The notes beneath the pieces were generated by a model. The model was not told where the DNA came from. It made no database searches and saw only the letters and a list, made by a program, of their open reading frames with translations. Below, in pieces: positions 1-11,485 of a DNA stretch of 64,000 nt. Origin of the DNA: Charina bottae (taxonomy: Eukaryota > Chordata > Lepidosauria > Squamata > Charinaidae); the NCBI GenBank assembly GCA_023362775.1, contig JALMGJ010000001.1:60357501-60421500 (forward strand), written 5' to 3'. A program made the position numbers and the translations under genes. Position 1 is the stretch's first letter; each line of letters opens with the position of its first letter.

Positions 1-780
1 AAATCAGGAGGAGAATTGTCCTGTTTTACATACGTTTACATCATTTTTTTAGAAATGCTTTAATTAAAGTCAAGCAAAATTTCTCCATTCCCATTGCTCA
101 CTGCTTAGAGCTCCTATGCTGTAAAAATCTTCCGACATGATCTAATGAGTCAATTAAGTATTCTTTTTTTATTATTATTCCCTGGCTTATTTCTAGTAGA
201 TGAAATCTAAACATAGCTTTTGTTGCTACATTAGCTTTTCCAATATTATTGACTGTACTTAAAGAAACATTGATCTATTAGAATCACAAATCACCATCAG
301 GATAAAAGAGTGTTAGGGAAAAAAGACTTCCCCCCCACGCACCCCGTCATTAGGCATTAAATACTCATTGATTTAACAGGTTTGCTGTAATATACAGTAT
401 ATTCAACTGACAAGTGGACCATGAAGGCTCCTTCTGGTGGTCTTCTACTAAGCACAGACTCATTACTTTACACACCTGATATTTTAAAAAGATCCAGATT
501 TCTCTGCAGTGAGTCAGTCCCTGTCAGTGCAATGATCTACTATTGCCATTAGAGATGTCTCCTGTCTTTGAATTGTCAGACAGTATAAATCATCACCCTG
601 ATTCAGACATTGCTGTGTTTGCACTGGAACACGGAGACCTGATTTCCTGTCAACTTTTTTTCAGAAAAATGTGCCATTGTGTGCATTTTGTCACAATTGC
701 CTGTTTATTTGCACAGCCGAGTTATGTGAGGAGTTATAACATTCTGTTACAATAAAATGCCACGCTAATCTCTCTCCCCA
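1..780. other. unique AT-rich DNA, no gene seen
   Basis: No repeat family, splice-bounded exon or RNA gene is recognised. The longest open frame (543-755, about 70 codons) has no familiar motif and looks like chance. Confidence 0.5.
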
Positions 781-794
781 GCATGTATACATGA

Positions 795-966
795 GAGCCA
801 GTTTGGTCTAGTGGTTAAGGCAATGGGCTAGAAACCAGGAGACTGAGAGTTCTAGTCCTGCCTTAGGCATGAAAGCCGGCTGGGTGACCTTGGGCCAGTC
901 TCTCTCTCTCAGCCCTACTCACCTCACAGGGTTGCTGTTGTGGGGAAAAGAGGAGGAGGAAGGAGT
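795..966 (+). mobile_element. tRNA-derived SINE, 3' truncated
   Basis: The element begins with the tRNA-like head seen in other copies here: box A-like TGGTCTAGTGGTTAAGG and box B-like GTTCTAGTCC. It continues through the conserved middle (ctgggtgaccttgggccagt) and the GGGTTGCTGTTGTGGGG segment. The usual L2-like tail is missing. The sequence switches at about 967 into antisense L2, with a short overlap (att) at the join. No TSD was found. Confidence 0.8.
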
Positions 967-1836
967 ATTGAAAAGGGCCCATACAATCCACTTCTTCCAG
1001 GGACCTTTGCAGCTGAGTGCTTACCACCTTCTGAACAATCTTCCCTAGAAAGCGGAGATTAGAGACTAGAACAAAAGTTGTCCAACACAGTCAGGTCCAA
1101 GGATGGCTGAGGATAAACTATGACCTCCTTCAGTCCTGGTGGCACCACCCTCTTCCAAAAGGAGGCATTAACTGCCACTTGGACCCAGCCACATACCACT
1201 TCCTGGGAGGCTGTAACCAACCAAGAGGGGCATGTGTCCAGAACACAGATGGCAGCGCTGCAAGGATCCTGTTCACTTCCTCAGGACCAACAGGCTGAAA
1301 TTGTTCCCAGGAAACCAAGCAAAGACATGCCTCAGTTACTTCAACAGGACCTGCCCAGCTGGAGTCCAATTCAGAGTGAATCCAAGCCATTTTATCCGAC
1401 AGATGCCAAGAATCGTCCCCACAGCAGCCCAGCCAGGGTTCCCCTGGTCCCTCCTTACTAAGGAGGGACATGGTCCCCTGGATGCAATAAGAGAGGAGTA
1501 AGCTTGCTTTGCCTCTCTTATTACCACAAGGTAAGTCCTAATAAAAGCTCTCACCTGAGTTTGGTCAGATTTACTCCTTGTCTCACATGCCTGGGGCAGC
1601 ACCCCTAAAGGCCATCACAGACTCCTGGATGGCAACCACCACATTCTCATCCCTACCCCAGAATCACAGCTCATGCTACACTTGAAACTTACACTAGAAA
1701 CCTGGAAGGGCACATTTATGAGAGAGGAACCCCCCTCCCCCCGTTCCCAACCAGGTTTTAGTAATATATATGAGGTTGGTCCTCTCAAATCATGGATGCG
1801 GTGAGCTTTATTACAAGCTGACCTGGTATTAAACAG
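967..1836 (-). mobile_element. L2/CR1-group LINE fragment, antisense 870-bp block
   Basis: On the minus strand this block matches 16964-17833 over the same length. The longest shared reading frame (113 codons) differs at one residue. The block begins with a relic of the LINE endonuclease N-terminus (NTRSACNKAHRIHDL at about 1790-1835), then carries frameshifted sequence. It is a piece from the middle of an L2-type element with neither LINE terminus, sandwiched between two SINEs. Because it lacks the LINE 3' end, ordinary target-primed insertion does not explain it by itself. Confidence 0.75.
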
Positions 1837-1842
1837 CATCAG

Positions 1843-2085
1843 ACCCAGTTTGGTGTGGTTAAGGCAATGAGCTAGAAACCAGGAGACTGTGAGTTCTAGT
1901 CCCGCCTTAGGCATGAAAGCTGGCTGGGTGACCTTGGGCCAGTCACTCACTCTCAGCCCAACTCACCTCACAGGGTTGCTGTTGTGGGGAAAAGAGGAGG
2001 AAGAAGGAGTATTAGGTATGTTCCCCGCCTTGAGTTGTTTATAAAAATAATAAAGGGATTAAAAAAACAAAATAAAAAAATAAAT
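1843..2085 (+). mobile_element. tRNA-derived SINE with L2-like AT-rich tail
   Basis: Same SINE group as 795-966 but complete at its 3' end. The tRNA-like head starts a few bases late (cagtttggtg), then the shared middle, the CGCCTTGAGTTGTTTATAAA segment and an AT-rich simple tail. The tail resembles the 3' ends of the L2-type LINEs in this window (for example 47568-47636), which suggests L2 machinery moved it. Confidence 0.8.
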
Positions 2086-3010
2086 TGGATCAAAAAAGCA
2101 AAATAATTGAAATTGTACAACATTTAATGATCTGTGGTAGAACTAGGCTGCTTAATAAGACTAATTATATTAATGGTAAAGCAAGATATCTTTGAATTTA
2201 GCTCAATTCGTAGAGATTTCATGTACAAATATGTTGTTTTCTTGACAGCATTACAGAAGTGGCTTACTGTTGACTTCTTCCAGTTTTATTTATTTAATTA
2301 TTACTTAAATTATTAATTACATATTAGTAATTATAACTTTAAATTATTACCTCTAAATCTAAGCTACAATCCTTGGATATCCTGGTGGCCTTCATAAAAG
2401 TCAGTTCTACTCAGTTTAGGCCTTTTTCGAACTGGATCACATCAAGACATGTAATTTACTACCAATTTAAGATTTTTAGCTGAACAACTATTTCATATTG
2501 GAATTAATTATTTTCAGTCTGACTAGCTTAAAATACAAACACTGATATTTGAGTGTCATATAACAGCACCTTCCCTAATAATGTGGTATTTCTCCTGGAT
2601 TAATTACAAGGAAATATTATTTCCAAATCATTCCACTTCTGTTGAACTTGCTTAATAATTAATTTTTTCTATAATTAATCATTTTACTATCACATTTGTA
2701 TGCTGCTCCTATAGATAAAGAATACAGAGTTTGGCTTAAATTCATTAAACTATAGCTTTCATATTTTAGAAGTGTGACAAATATTACTATGTTGCAAATT
2801 GAAAATTTGTCCTCCATTTTTAATCATGGATGTCCTAGTGACTTGAAAGCCTAACTTTTTGGAAGAAGGAGGCAAATGGGAAGAAAAGGGAAATGCACAT
2901 GCCCAAATGGAAGCCAATGCACAGGACATGATGTACTGCCTCCCACCCATTTGTCTAGAAAATGCAAAAGACCCCCACCTAATTCAACCACAATTAAAAT
3001 TTAACCTTTT
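2086..3010. other. unique AT-rich DNA
   Basis: AT-rich sequence without recognisable coding, RNA or repeat signatures. Confidence 0.5.
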
Positions 3011-3017
3011 TTTTAAT

Positions 3018-3112
3018 ACCTTCAAGTCAGTTTGATTCCTGGTGACTGCCTGAACAAGTCCCTGCAGTTTTCTTGGCGACATTTTCAGAAGTGGTTTGCC
3101 ATTTCCTTCTTC
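3018..3112 (-). mobile_element. Sauria-type SINE 3' fragment
   Basis: Matches in antisense the tail half of the SINEs at 24815-25036 and 44601-45521 (cttcaagtcagtttgattcc, gtccctgcagttttcttggc, gaagtggtttgcc). The tRNA-like head is absent, so this is a 5'-truncated or eroded copy. Confidence 0.65.
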
Positions 3113-3338
3113 CTATATTTAGCCCAATAGAGTTAAACCTGAATTTAAAGCCAGTGGTAAGAACTTGGTTTCATTCCCAGAGCTGGAAGACTTGAATTGT
3201 GCATTATTTTGCTGGTCAAGGCAACACTTTAAACTCCACTGAGATCAAGACCTGCCTCCTCAAACATGATGGCATCCAATTGATGGGGAACTTTGGGAAC
3301 TGTAGTTCCAATATTTCTGTATTTCTAGGTTGAGGCAT

Positions 3339-3351
3339 ATTACTTTAAATC
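3339..3351 (+). repeat. TSD, left copy, of palindrome 1
   Basis: attactttaaatc, repeated at 3632-3644. Shows that the palindrome arrived by an insertion that duplicates its target. Confidence 0.8.
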
Positions 3352-3631
3352 GTCTGTAGCTTGAATCATGTCAACTGGATTTCTATTTTCTTAGTGGAAA
3401 CGTTTCGCTCCTTATCCAAGGAGCTTCTTCAGTCTGAGCAAAGTTGGTAAGGGAATCCTAAATATGTTTATATACCTAGAAACATATTTAGGATTCCCTT
3501 ACCAACTTTGCTCAGACTGAAGAAGCTCCTTGGATAAGGAGCGAAACGTTTCCACTAAGAAAATAGAAATCCAGTTGACATGATTCAAGCTACAGACAAT
3601 TCCACCTGGATGACTGAGAACCTTCATAGAC
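3352..3631 (-). mobile_element. palindromic Penelope-like element, copy 1
   Basis: Two inverted arms of 118 bp (3352-3469 and 3480-3597), which read as perfectly complementary, enclose a 10-nt loop. A short single-copy end follows (3598-3631, reverse complement of ctatgaaggttctcagtcat). A 13-bp direct repeat (attactttaaatc) flanks the unit at 3339-3351 and 3632-3644. Each arm contains CTGAAGA, a 7-bp stem GCTCCTT/AAGGAGC with a 4-nt loop, then GAAAC: at 3517-3547 on the plus strand and 3402-3432 on the minus strand. That order resembles a hammerhead ribozyme core, with one extra A before stem II. Penelope-like elements are known to carry hammerheads in their terminal repeats, hence the tentative family. 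Stems I and III were not assigned. Confidence 0.6.
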
Positions 3632-3644
3632 ATTACTTTAAATC

Positions 3645-4244
3645 TTTATTTTAAAACTTCAAACCACATTTTCACATGACAGAGGTAATTGCCACATGAC
3701 TCCTGGTAATCCTAGTTTTTCCAATTTCTATAAATTTAGTATACATCAGACTAGCCTTTCATGCAGTTTTTGATTAGTGTTGCCCTTCCATTTTATGTTG
3801 CTCCAGACCTTTGTCTGGGTATAGGAGAAGGTAATGCTTAAGCTTTGAAAGTTCTAATCTTGTGCCTCTGATATGCCAGGTGCAGACCATCACTGTCTAG
3901 CTAATCTCTTTGGCAGACAGAATTGTTAACATAACAGCTCTTAAAGAAGCAATTCCATAGTCTTCTATCTATAGGACTGTAGAAATTCAGATTCGTACTG
4001 GACAGCCCTTCAAACGAAGGGTTGTAAAGTACCATATATGGTCAGTTCCTTCAATACAGGAACAGTAAACAACTAAACAGAAGCTCCCATAGTTATCTGA
4101 ATGTCACATCTGCTTCAATCATAGACAATCATGCCATCAGACTTCATTCTCCAAGGGTGCCGGGTAAGATGCTGTATTCAAGTGAGAGGATAGAAAAGTT
4201 TTCATTCTCTTCCCAATATTTTTTTAAAATACAGAAGGATAAAC
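3645..4244. other. unique DNA
   Basis: No recognisable gene or repeat. Confidence 0.45.
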
Positions 4245-4245
4245 A

Positions 4246-4378
4246 CAAAGTATTTGAGCTTCAGCTTCAGTATCTGTCCTTCCAATGAGCAGTCAGGGTT
4301 GATTTCCTTTAGGATTGACTGATTTGACCTCCTTGCAGTCCAAGGGACTCTTAGGAGTCTTCTCCAGCACCACAGTTC
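4246..4378 (-). mobile_element. BovB (RTE) LINE fragment, RT C-terminal region
   Basis: On the minus strand it reads the BovB segment also present at 39150-39280, including the WCWRRLLRVPWTARRSNQSI peptide just after the reverse transcriptase core. It is truncated on both sides, and the SINE at 4411 lies 32 bp beyond. Confidence 0.8.
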
Positions 4379-4410
4379 GTTTATATTTAGCACCATATAT
4401 TTCTCTAGGG

Positions 4411-4606
4411 GAGCCAGTTTGGTGTAGTGGTTAAGGCACCAAGCTAGAAACCAGGAGACTGTGAGTTCTAGTCCTGCCTTAGGCATGGAGCCAGCTGGGT
4501 AACCTTGGGCCAATCACTCTCTCTCAGCCCTAGGAAGCAGGCAATGGCAAACCACTTCCAAAACCTTGCCAAGAAAACTGCAGGGATCAGTCCAGGCTGT
4601 CACACA
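4411..4606 (+). mobile_element. Sauria-type SINE
   Basis: tRNA-like head (gagccagtttggtgtagtgg), shared middle, then the second tail type: ggaagcaggcaatggcaaac followed by ccttgccaagaaaactgcag. The usual distal end (gtcaacactgactcaaaggc) is replaced by CA-rich sequence. It carries the same head as the L2-tailed SINEs but a different 3' end. Confidence 0.75.
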
Positions 4607-7600
4607 CGCACACCCACACATGCACACAGACAAATTGTCTGGTTGTATGCTGCTTTTGCCCCCACTCAGCGGGAAATGTCTGAGAGGAGAGTAGCAGTGG
4701 GTACTACCAGATTGGGGGGTGAAAGTAAGCAGTATTTGGGAAGAAGTAGGGGCAGAGCTTCTGAGCTGCTGCAGTCCCTGGGAAAGAGCGTGCTGGCTGC
4801 TGCCTTCTGATTTGGTGCCTGAAAGAAAGAGGGTGTGACCAGCAAGCATAGAAATAAAAGGTGTTGCAGGTTATGAAGTACCTGAAGGCACAATCCAGTG
4901 TGTATGTGGTTCCAAGAGAGACAGGGAAATAATTTTAACAATGTATTTAAGTAGCAGAGAGTCTTTTGGTTCCGTACAAAGACTGGCAGAGGCTTTTTAA
5001 ATGTCTTCATTATTACCTGTCTAAGCAGCACAGACTTACGATTTCATACTACAAACGCTGGTCTACGTGACGGAGACTTCTGATTTTAAAAACTGCTTCA
5101 GGCCCAGTTAGTTCTGGTGGGAGTGACCAAAGGAACCATGGCTGATTTAAAGATCCATCTGCAGCTTCACCGTGGCGGAGGAAGAAAAAGACAGACATAC
5201 ATTTTGCATGGTGAGCTCCTTCTCCAGAGTGTCCTCTTCTTCAAAAGCAGAAATACGCTCTGCCTAATTAAATTAGTCAAGAGTCTCTGAAAACTGGATT
5301 TTCAAAATATGCACCCCTTGCAAAAATCCTTGTCAAAAATGACTGAATAGTAAAAAAAAAAAAAAAAAAGTGCGGGATGAAGAAATAATGAAGAAATAAG
5401 CTGGACCCCAAACCTCAAACACAGTACCTATCTTTTAATAGTGTCAGAGTTGTGTTATTACCTTTGCAAAATGTTCCATAATGTTGAAGCACAACAACTG
5501 AGGGGATTTTTTAAAAGGAAGGAGGAAGGCCCACCCTACGCCTCTCCCGTACTATTGTATTTCGCCATTATGTCGTTTAACAACGATACTAGAAACAAGC
5601 AGCAGATTTTTCTCCACTCTGTGAGTAATTGTCTTCATAGCAGTGACAGATGTGCAATATAGCAGCTTCTTCAGGAAAAAAAATTAACAGTTTGTCCAGC
5701 ATGTCAGCTCGCTCTTTTTAGTGCTCTGGAGGTCTTGGCCCCATTATGGATGATTTAGAAATTGAGGCAAGCTAAGACCAGCTGCCTACGCTGAAAGGCT
5801 TCGTTAGAAGGCCCTCATCTGCATTCCAGGATTCACGTACAGCTAGAAATTGGTTGGGCCCCTCTGGCCACGAGATGAGTGCAGGCTGACAATGCCTTGA
5901 TTTGTCGAGAGAGAGAATAAATGGGTTTTTCAGAAGATGAGGAAATATCACCATTACTGGCCAATTTACAGCATTTTATCTGTTCTTCAAACATGTCACT
6001 TTTGTTATTGTTGCATGGTAATTACATAGTGAAACAGAAAGAAAACAAATTCCGGTTACATATTCAGATGGATTGCAAAATCATATAATTCTGATAAATG
6101 CCCATTTATGATACACACGGATGGAAGGTTCATTGTAATTTTGAATAGCCAGCACACAGCCTTAAATACAATCTAGGATTAGATCCCACTGAATCTGATT
6201 ATGAAAAAGGAACAGTATTTTCCTCACATTTTTTAACAGACAGCGAATTTGTAACTTGGGTGGGGTGGTATTTAAAGCAAATAAAGTTTGAGATTTATTT
6301 CTTTATTTGGTGGTGATTTTAGCGTTGCTTTTCTGGTTTCCTAAAATAAGTTTTAGAACCCTTTTCCCCCCACTGGCTCTCTTAGACGAGATTTATCACA
6401 CTAAATGTGTACATCCTGTGGCATCAGTTCAAAATTGGATGTTAAAAACTCACAGTATCCTAAGAAACAGTTCATATCTCCTGCACAAGGCAGACAATTG
6501 GGATGTAGGCACTCCAGTAACAAAGGTAATAACAATAAAATTAAAAATACTTTTATTATACCAGTTGTTATGCCCGGCTTTTTGAACAGAAGGCTGAAGT
6601 CAAATGCTAAAATTCCTTGTGACAAACATTAAAGAAAATTCCAGACACTTTTAAAGGCTTCTGGTTAAGAGGTGGTTTACTAAAACCATCATAGCTTATC
6701 AGGTGGAAATTGGGCTGTCTTTTCTGTCGATGATAAAAACACAATCCACCAGGAATGTCTCCTGCACATGTCCCATTTAAGATAAATATGTGTTAGACAA
6801 GCATCAGACAGATCACCACTGGATAAGGCCCATTGCATGGGGCTTAAAGATAGACAGAAATATGATAAATTCTTTCAAACAATTTTCTGAAGAGAAGCAA
6901 ATTGTTTATATATGTGGAAGCTGTCCTGAACAGATCCATCATTTCAAAGATGAGAGCCATGTTCAAACTCCTGTTCCATTTTGAATTTCACTAGATGGTG
7001 AGTACGCCAAACTAGTAGGTATATGCAGAGCTGTGCTTGTCCTGTGATAAAATCATAATTTTGCAACAAAGTTAGATTACAAGCCCACAGATGTAATTAT
7101 GTAAATTAAGCAAAGTTTCCACTTTGAGTGTGTGTTTGAATTATTCATTTGGCACAAAAGAATCAAAGGCATGGACAATGACCGTATGGAATCACTCCCC
7201 AGCATTTGAATTTTACTTAGCAACTGCTTTAGATTCTTTGATTTCATTCATTCGCATTGTATATGGACTTCTCCATAACAATCATACTCCAAAAAGAAAA
7301 AGAACAATAGCTAAATTTTTGAACGGAATATTTTATTACTGTGTCTTTTTTTTTTTCTTGCTGCCCAAAATCGCAGACAACGTACAGCCTGGGACATAAA
7401 AGAGCCAGTTCTCAACTCCTAGAATAAGATGGGAAGAAAATGGAAATGAATTACATCACCATATCCTTTCACATTTTTAACAAAAATATAGCAGAGATTT
7501 ATATTTGTGTTAAAATCAGTCTTGCTACTTCTTTGGCTAGCATTGCGTTAATGGCCAAATGAGACTGCCAGAAATTTAGCTGGTGCAGTCAGATGGAGTA

Positions 7601-8061
7601 TGCAGATTTTTAAACAGCTACACTGGCTATCTATTTAGCTTTTTGGAGTACCTTTAATGCCTTAAGAAGTTTTAGGACCAGTTCCTAAAGAAGCACTTCA
7701 TTCTGGGTCTTAAGAATGTCAGATGAGGCATTTGGGCCCTTTCAAAAGATTCCTTATTTGAGGAACAGGATGAACTCCCTGAGTCCAGAGAATCTACAGA
7801 ACTGGGACAAATGGAGGAGCAGGTAAAGGCCAATATCCACAATTCCTGAAGCACAGGTTCTTATTAGGACTTGACCATCAATACACTTCATTGAAGTCAT
7901 TAATGAAGATGTTGAAGGGTACTGGGCCTACCACCAAAGCCACAATCTATGAAGTTATTACCCAATCAGAAAATGAAATGTTATTAATCTGTTAAGATTT
8001 GTGTTTGAACGTTTCATGCTGACACTGCATTGTTTTCAAGGTGTAATTTAATCAACCAATT
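4607..8061. other. unique DNA, no gene or repeat recognised
   Basis: About 3.4 kb with only short chance frames, none showing a known domain. A poly-A run lies at 5351-5369. This is the longest repeat-free stretch in the first third of the window and a candidate for conserved non-coding sequence. Confidence 0.45.
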
Positions 8062-9452
8062 AATTAATTCAATTTAATATAGCTGCCCAACTTCAGAAGA
8101 CTCTGAGCAACTAACAAATTCCATAAAAAAATAAACAATTAATAGCCGCAAGCATGGGCAGCCCGGACTAAAACAACTAGAACAACAAACAGTATAAAAA
8201 AAAACAATATAGCAGGAGCTCAACCAATGAGCCCCACCCACACTAACTTCAGGCCTAGGAACAGAACCAGGTCTTAAGGGCTTTCCAAAATCTCAGGAGA
8301 GTGGGTGCCATCCGAATCTCCGGGAAGATGCTGTTCCAGATGGTGGGGGTCATGACAGAGAAGGCATGCTTCCTCAGTCCTGCAAGATGGCAGCATTTAA
8401 TTGAAGGGATCTGGAGTGCACCCACTCTGCCCGGTACAATTGGAGATAACTGATCCCTCAGATAACCAGGCCCTATGCCATGAAGGGTGTTCTAAGTGGC
8501 AGCCAGCACCTTGAATGGCACCAGAAGCTTACTAGGAACCAATGCAGCTCACATAGCAGCGGTGGCACATGGGCATACTGTGAAGTGCCTGTTACTGCTC
8601 ACACTGCTGCATTTTGTACCAGATGTAGGTTCTGGATGGTCTTCAAGGACAGTCCCTTTTAGACCACATTGCAGTAGTCCAATTGTGAGGTGATCAGAGT
8701 GTCAGTGGCCACCAGTTGAGGAAAGGACACAACTGGCACACAGGATGAAACTGTGCAAAGGCCTGCCAGGCCACAGCTGCCGCCTGCTCTTCAAGCAGGA
8801 GCTATGAGTCCAGGAGGTCCCCCCAGTGTGTGCACCAGTCTTGAATGGGAAAGTGCAACCCCATCCAGGACCAATAATGGAAATGCCCCTGCCCCAGGGG
8901 GGCCAAGCAGCCACAGCCATTCAATCTTGTCAGGATTGAGCCCAAGTCTATTCCTCCCCATCCTGACCTGAACAGTCTTCAGATACAGGGTCAGTACATT
9001 GACAGTTTCATCTGTGCAACCTGGGATTGAAATGTACAACTGGGTATCTTCAGCATGCTGATCATACTGAACCCTGAACTGACAAATGACCTCACCCAGC
9101 AGTTTTATGTAGATGTTAAACAGGAGGGTAGAGAGCATCAATCCTTGAGGTACCCCCACAAATGAGGGGTCATGAGTGCGAACTCTCCTCTCCTGTCAAC
9201 ACCAACTGAGACCAACCAGTGAGGAAGGAAACAAACCACTGCAGCACAGTGCCTTCCACTCCAAACCCTGGAGCTGGTTCAGAAAGATACAATGGTCGAT
9301 GGTATCGAAAGCCACTGAGAAATCAAGGAGCACAAGGATAGTTGTACAACCCCTATCCCTGCTCTACCACAGGTCATCAACAAGTGTAACCAAGACTATC
9401 TCAGTACTAAATCCTGGCCTGAAACCAGACTGAAATGGGTCTAAATAATCTT
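8062..9452 (-). mobile_element. L2/CR1-group LINE, antisense, degraded
   Basis: The minus-strand frame at 8791-9159 reads a reverse transcriptase core: GVPQG, LLFNIYIKLLGEV, then HAEDTQLYISIPG where the catalytic motif should be YADD (Y to H and D to E changes), then RLGLNPDKIEWLWLLG. Further downstream in sense, broken frames recall ELHW, GPGYLRDQLSPI, KCCHL and TIWN motifs of L2-type elements. The 3' end with an AT-rich tail lies at 8062-8160. Upstream, 9170-9452 reads the preceding RT motifs in broken frames. Substituted catalytic residues and stops mean it is inactive. Confidence 0.75.
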
Positions 9453-9499
9453 TTTCCTCCAGGGGAAAGGCTAAGAAATTTGTGGTTGCATGGAGTTGA

Positions 9500-9700
9500 A
9501 GAGATCCTCAAGAAGTTACAGTTGAGAAGTTTAAAGGACAAAATTTAATGTATGAAGTGGTATGGATGTGATAGAAGCAAGGATTTAGCTATATTTTCTT
9601 TTTCTTATTTCATGTCTTTAATTACTTTTGCTTACTATTACTTTCTCCTTTTCTGTGCTGAGCCTAACATTGCTTACCCAAAAAGGATAGTATGATGAAT
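9500..9700 (+). mobile_element. LINE 3' UTR fragment, same family as 13030-14610
   Basis: Shares an ordered series of words with 14036-14209 plus 14558-14610: gagaagtttaaagga/aca, tagaa-caagga, tttcttttcttatttcatg/tctcatgc, then ggatagtatgatg/gaatagtatgatg. This indicates a second 5'-truncated copy of the same non-LTR family. Confidence 0.5.
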
Positions 9701-9875
9701 ATATATGTGAGCATATATGTACATATGCAAATGCCTAACCTTAATTGACTTGTTACTGGATCACCACTGTTCTGTTAAGGCTGATTGATCAGGTACTTTC
9801 CTGGACTTATGCATGTGACACCTAGATATTCAGCAACACACACAGATTTCATTAAGGTTCAGATCTTTTCCCCCT

Positions 9876-9877
<2 letters not shown>
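9701..9877. other. unique DNA
   Basis: Nothing recognised. Confidence 0.4.
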
Positions 9878-9939
<62 letters not shown>

Positions 9940-9950
9940 ATGTATGTATG

Positions 9951-10011
<61 letters not shown>
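9878..10011 (+). repeat. compound microsatellite (GT)n(GTAT)n(AT)n
   Basis: A GT run, then ATGT tetramers, then a long AT run, with no spacer. The AT part can form cruciforms and is likely length-polymorphic. Confidence 0.95.
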
Positions 10012-10014
<3 letters not shown>

Positions 10015-10594
10015 AAATTTGTATCACCACCCATCTCCTCCATACCTGGGGTCTCTTTTAACATTTCTTTAGAAATGAAGTGGGAATTTTACAACAAAGT
10101 ACATCTCTTGACTACCTAGGACTCAGTCCAAGTGACCTTTTTACCTTTTTATTGTCCTGTTCTAGTGTCAAAATGAGGAGGAAGGGACCTTTTAAAATCC
10201 AACCTTTAAATCTACTATATTGCACATATATACCATATCATCTTCAGAAAGGGGGTACTTGGCATCATCTCATTCCACCTTTTGTGTCTTTTTTGGTCTT
10301 CAAGTTTTCATTACGGCTTTTGTGCAACCAAATTTTTTTCTGTTCTTTGGAATCAAAGGCATTTATGCCTTTAGTGTCTCATTTTTAATGAACTCCCACA
10401 AATCTTGGTCTCCTCTTTTTTTCATTAACATCTCCTGCCATTCTCTGATTTAATTAAAATCTGTTTTCTTGACATTCAGTGTATATGTCTAACTACATTT
10501 AGCTTTAATATCCCCTACAATCAGGAATGCCAGCATTACATGAACTCTTCCTGTAAAATTTCTATGACTTCCTTTTTGTCTATTAAGTTGTTCC
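10012..10594. other. unique T-rich DNA
   Basis: Short open frames only, without recognisable motifs. Confidence 0.4.
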
Positions 10595-10607
10595 TATTTA
10601 TTAGGTT

Positions 10608-10931
10608 AGGGGGCGTGGTGGCTCAGCGGGTAAGACGCCAGGCAGATCGCAAGTTCGGAGGTTTGAATCCCTAGCCCCGGGTGACGGAGTGAGCTCCCGC
10701 ACTCACCCCAGCTCTTGCCAACCTAGCAATTCGAAAGCATGCAAATGCAAGTAGATTAATAGGTACCACTTCGGTGGGAAGGTAACAGCGTTCCGCACAC
10801 ATCATGCCGGCCACATGACCGTGGAAGCGTCTTCGGACAATGCTGGCTCTTCGGCTAACTAACGGAGATGAGCACCGGCCCCTAGAGTCGGACACGACTG
10901 CACAAATGTGCGGGGGGAACCTTTACCTTTT
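10608..10931 (+). mobile_element. tRNA-derived SINE (second group)
   Basis: Head begins gggcgtggtggctcagcggg (box A) with GGTTTGAATCC (box B), followed by a tRNA-unrelated body (tgccaacctagcaattcg, accacttcggtgggaagg, ggagatgagcaccggcccct) and ends cctttacctttt. A 13-bp TSD (tatttattaggtt) flanks it at 10595-10607 and 10932-10944. Part of the anticodon-loop region is missing relative to the copy at 14210. Perfect TSD and preserved CpGs suggest a fairly recent insertion. Confidence 0.9.
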
Positions 10932-10944
10932 TATTTATTAGGTT

Positions 10945-11055
10945 CAATCAAAGACAGCCGATTCCTTGTCTGTTCCTCCATTCTCTGAAGGAAAAAAGGT
11001 GTTTGCAGGACAGGATAGGAACTTCTAGGAAGGAAGTTGGGAGTAATATGGTTTA
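10945..11055. other. unique DNA
   Basis: Short spacer without features. Confidence 0.3.
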
Positions 11056-11485
11056 GTATGTATCTATACTGCTTCCCACATAATTGTGCCTTGAACTGGT
11101 TTACAATAAACCTATTAAAACACCATAATAAAACAATAAATTGTAGCAGTGTAAATCTTTCACTAAAAAGCTGAATGGGGGGGGAAAGCAAACAAATAAT
11201 TCATACCACATTTATGCAGGGAAGACTGGGGTAAGTAGATCTTATGCAGGTGCTGAAGAAACATCATGTAGGCACCTCACAGACAGGGAGGCAAATCATT
11301 CTAGAATGCAGGTCCACCACGAAGAAGGCCTTTTCTGCAAGTAATGACAAGGATATACAGTAGCACATTCTTGTCTCATCACTGTACTGTAGCAGGAACT
11401 TCTCAGATGAACAACTAGGTTTGCAACAGTGAAGGTAATCTGTCAGTTATCCAGGTGGCAAGTAGTTTAGAGCCTTATTTGGCAG
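11056..11485 (-). mobile_element. possible old L2/CR1-group LINE 3' remnant
   Basis: The antisense sequence recalls the 3' part of L2/CR1 open frames (broken phrases such as AFFVVDLHSRMICLPVC) followed by an AATAAA-rich end near 11110. It is too decayed for firm assignment and could be unrelated. Confidence 0.3.

Noticed and set aside
1120..1501. Open frames of 89-113 codons, repeated at 17299-17680, as a possible novel gene pair
   Set aside because: They lie in a duplicated L2 fragment and overlap on both strands; the duplication explains the apparent conservation.
10608..10690. tRNA gene (head of the SINE has box A and box B)
   Set aside because: The head is diverged, does not fold as a clean tRNA by eye, and is part of a repeated 320-bp element flanked by TSDs.
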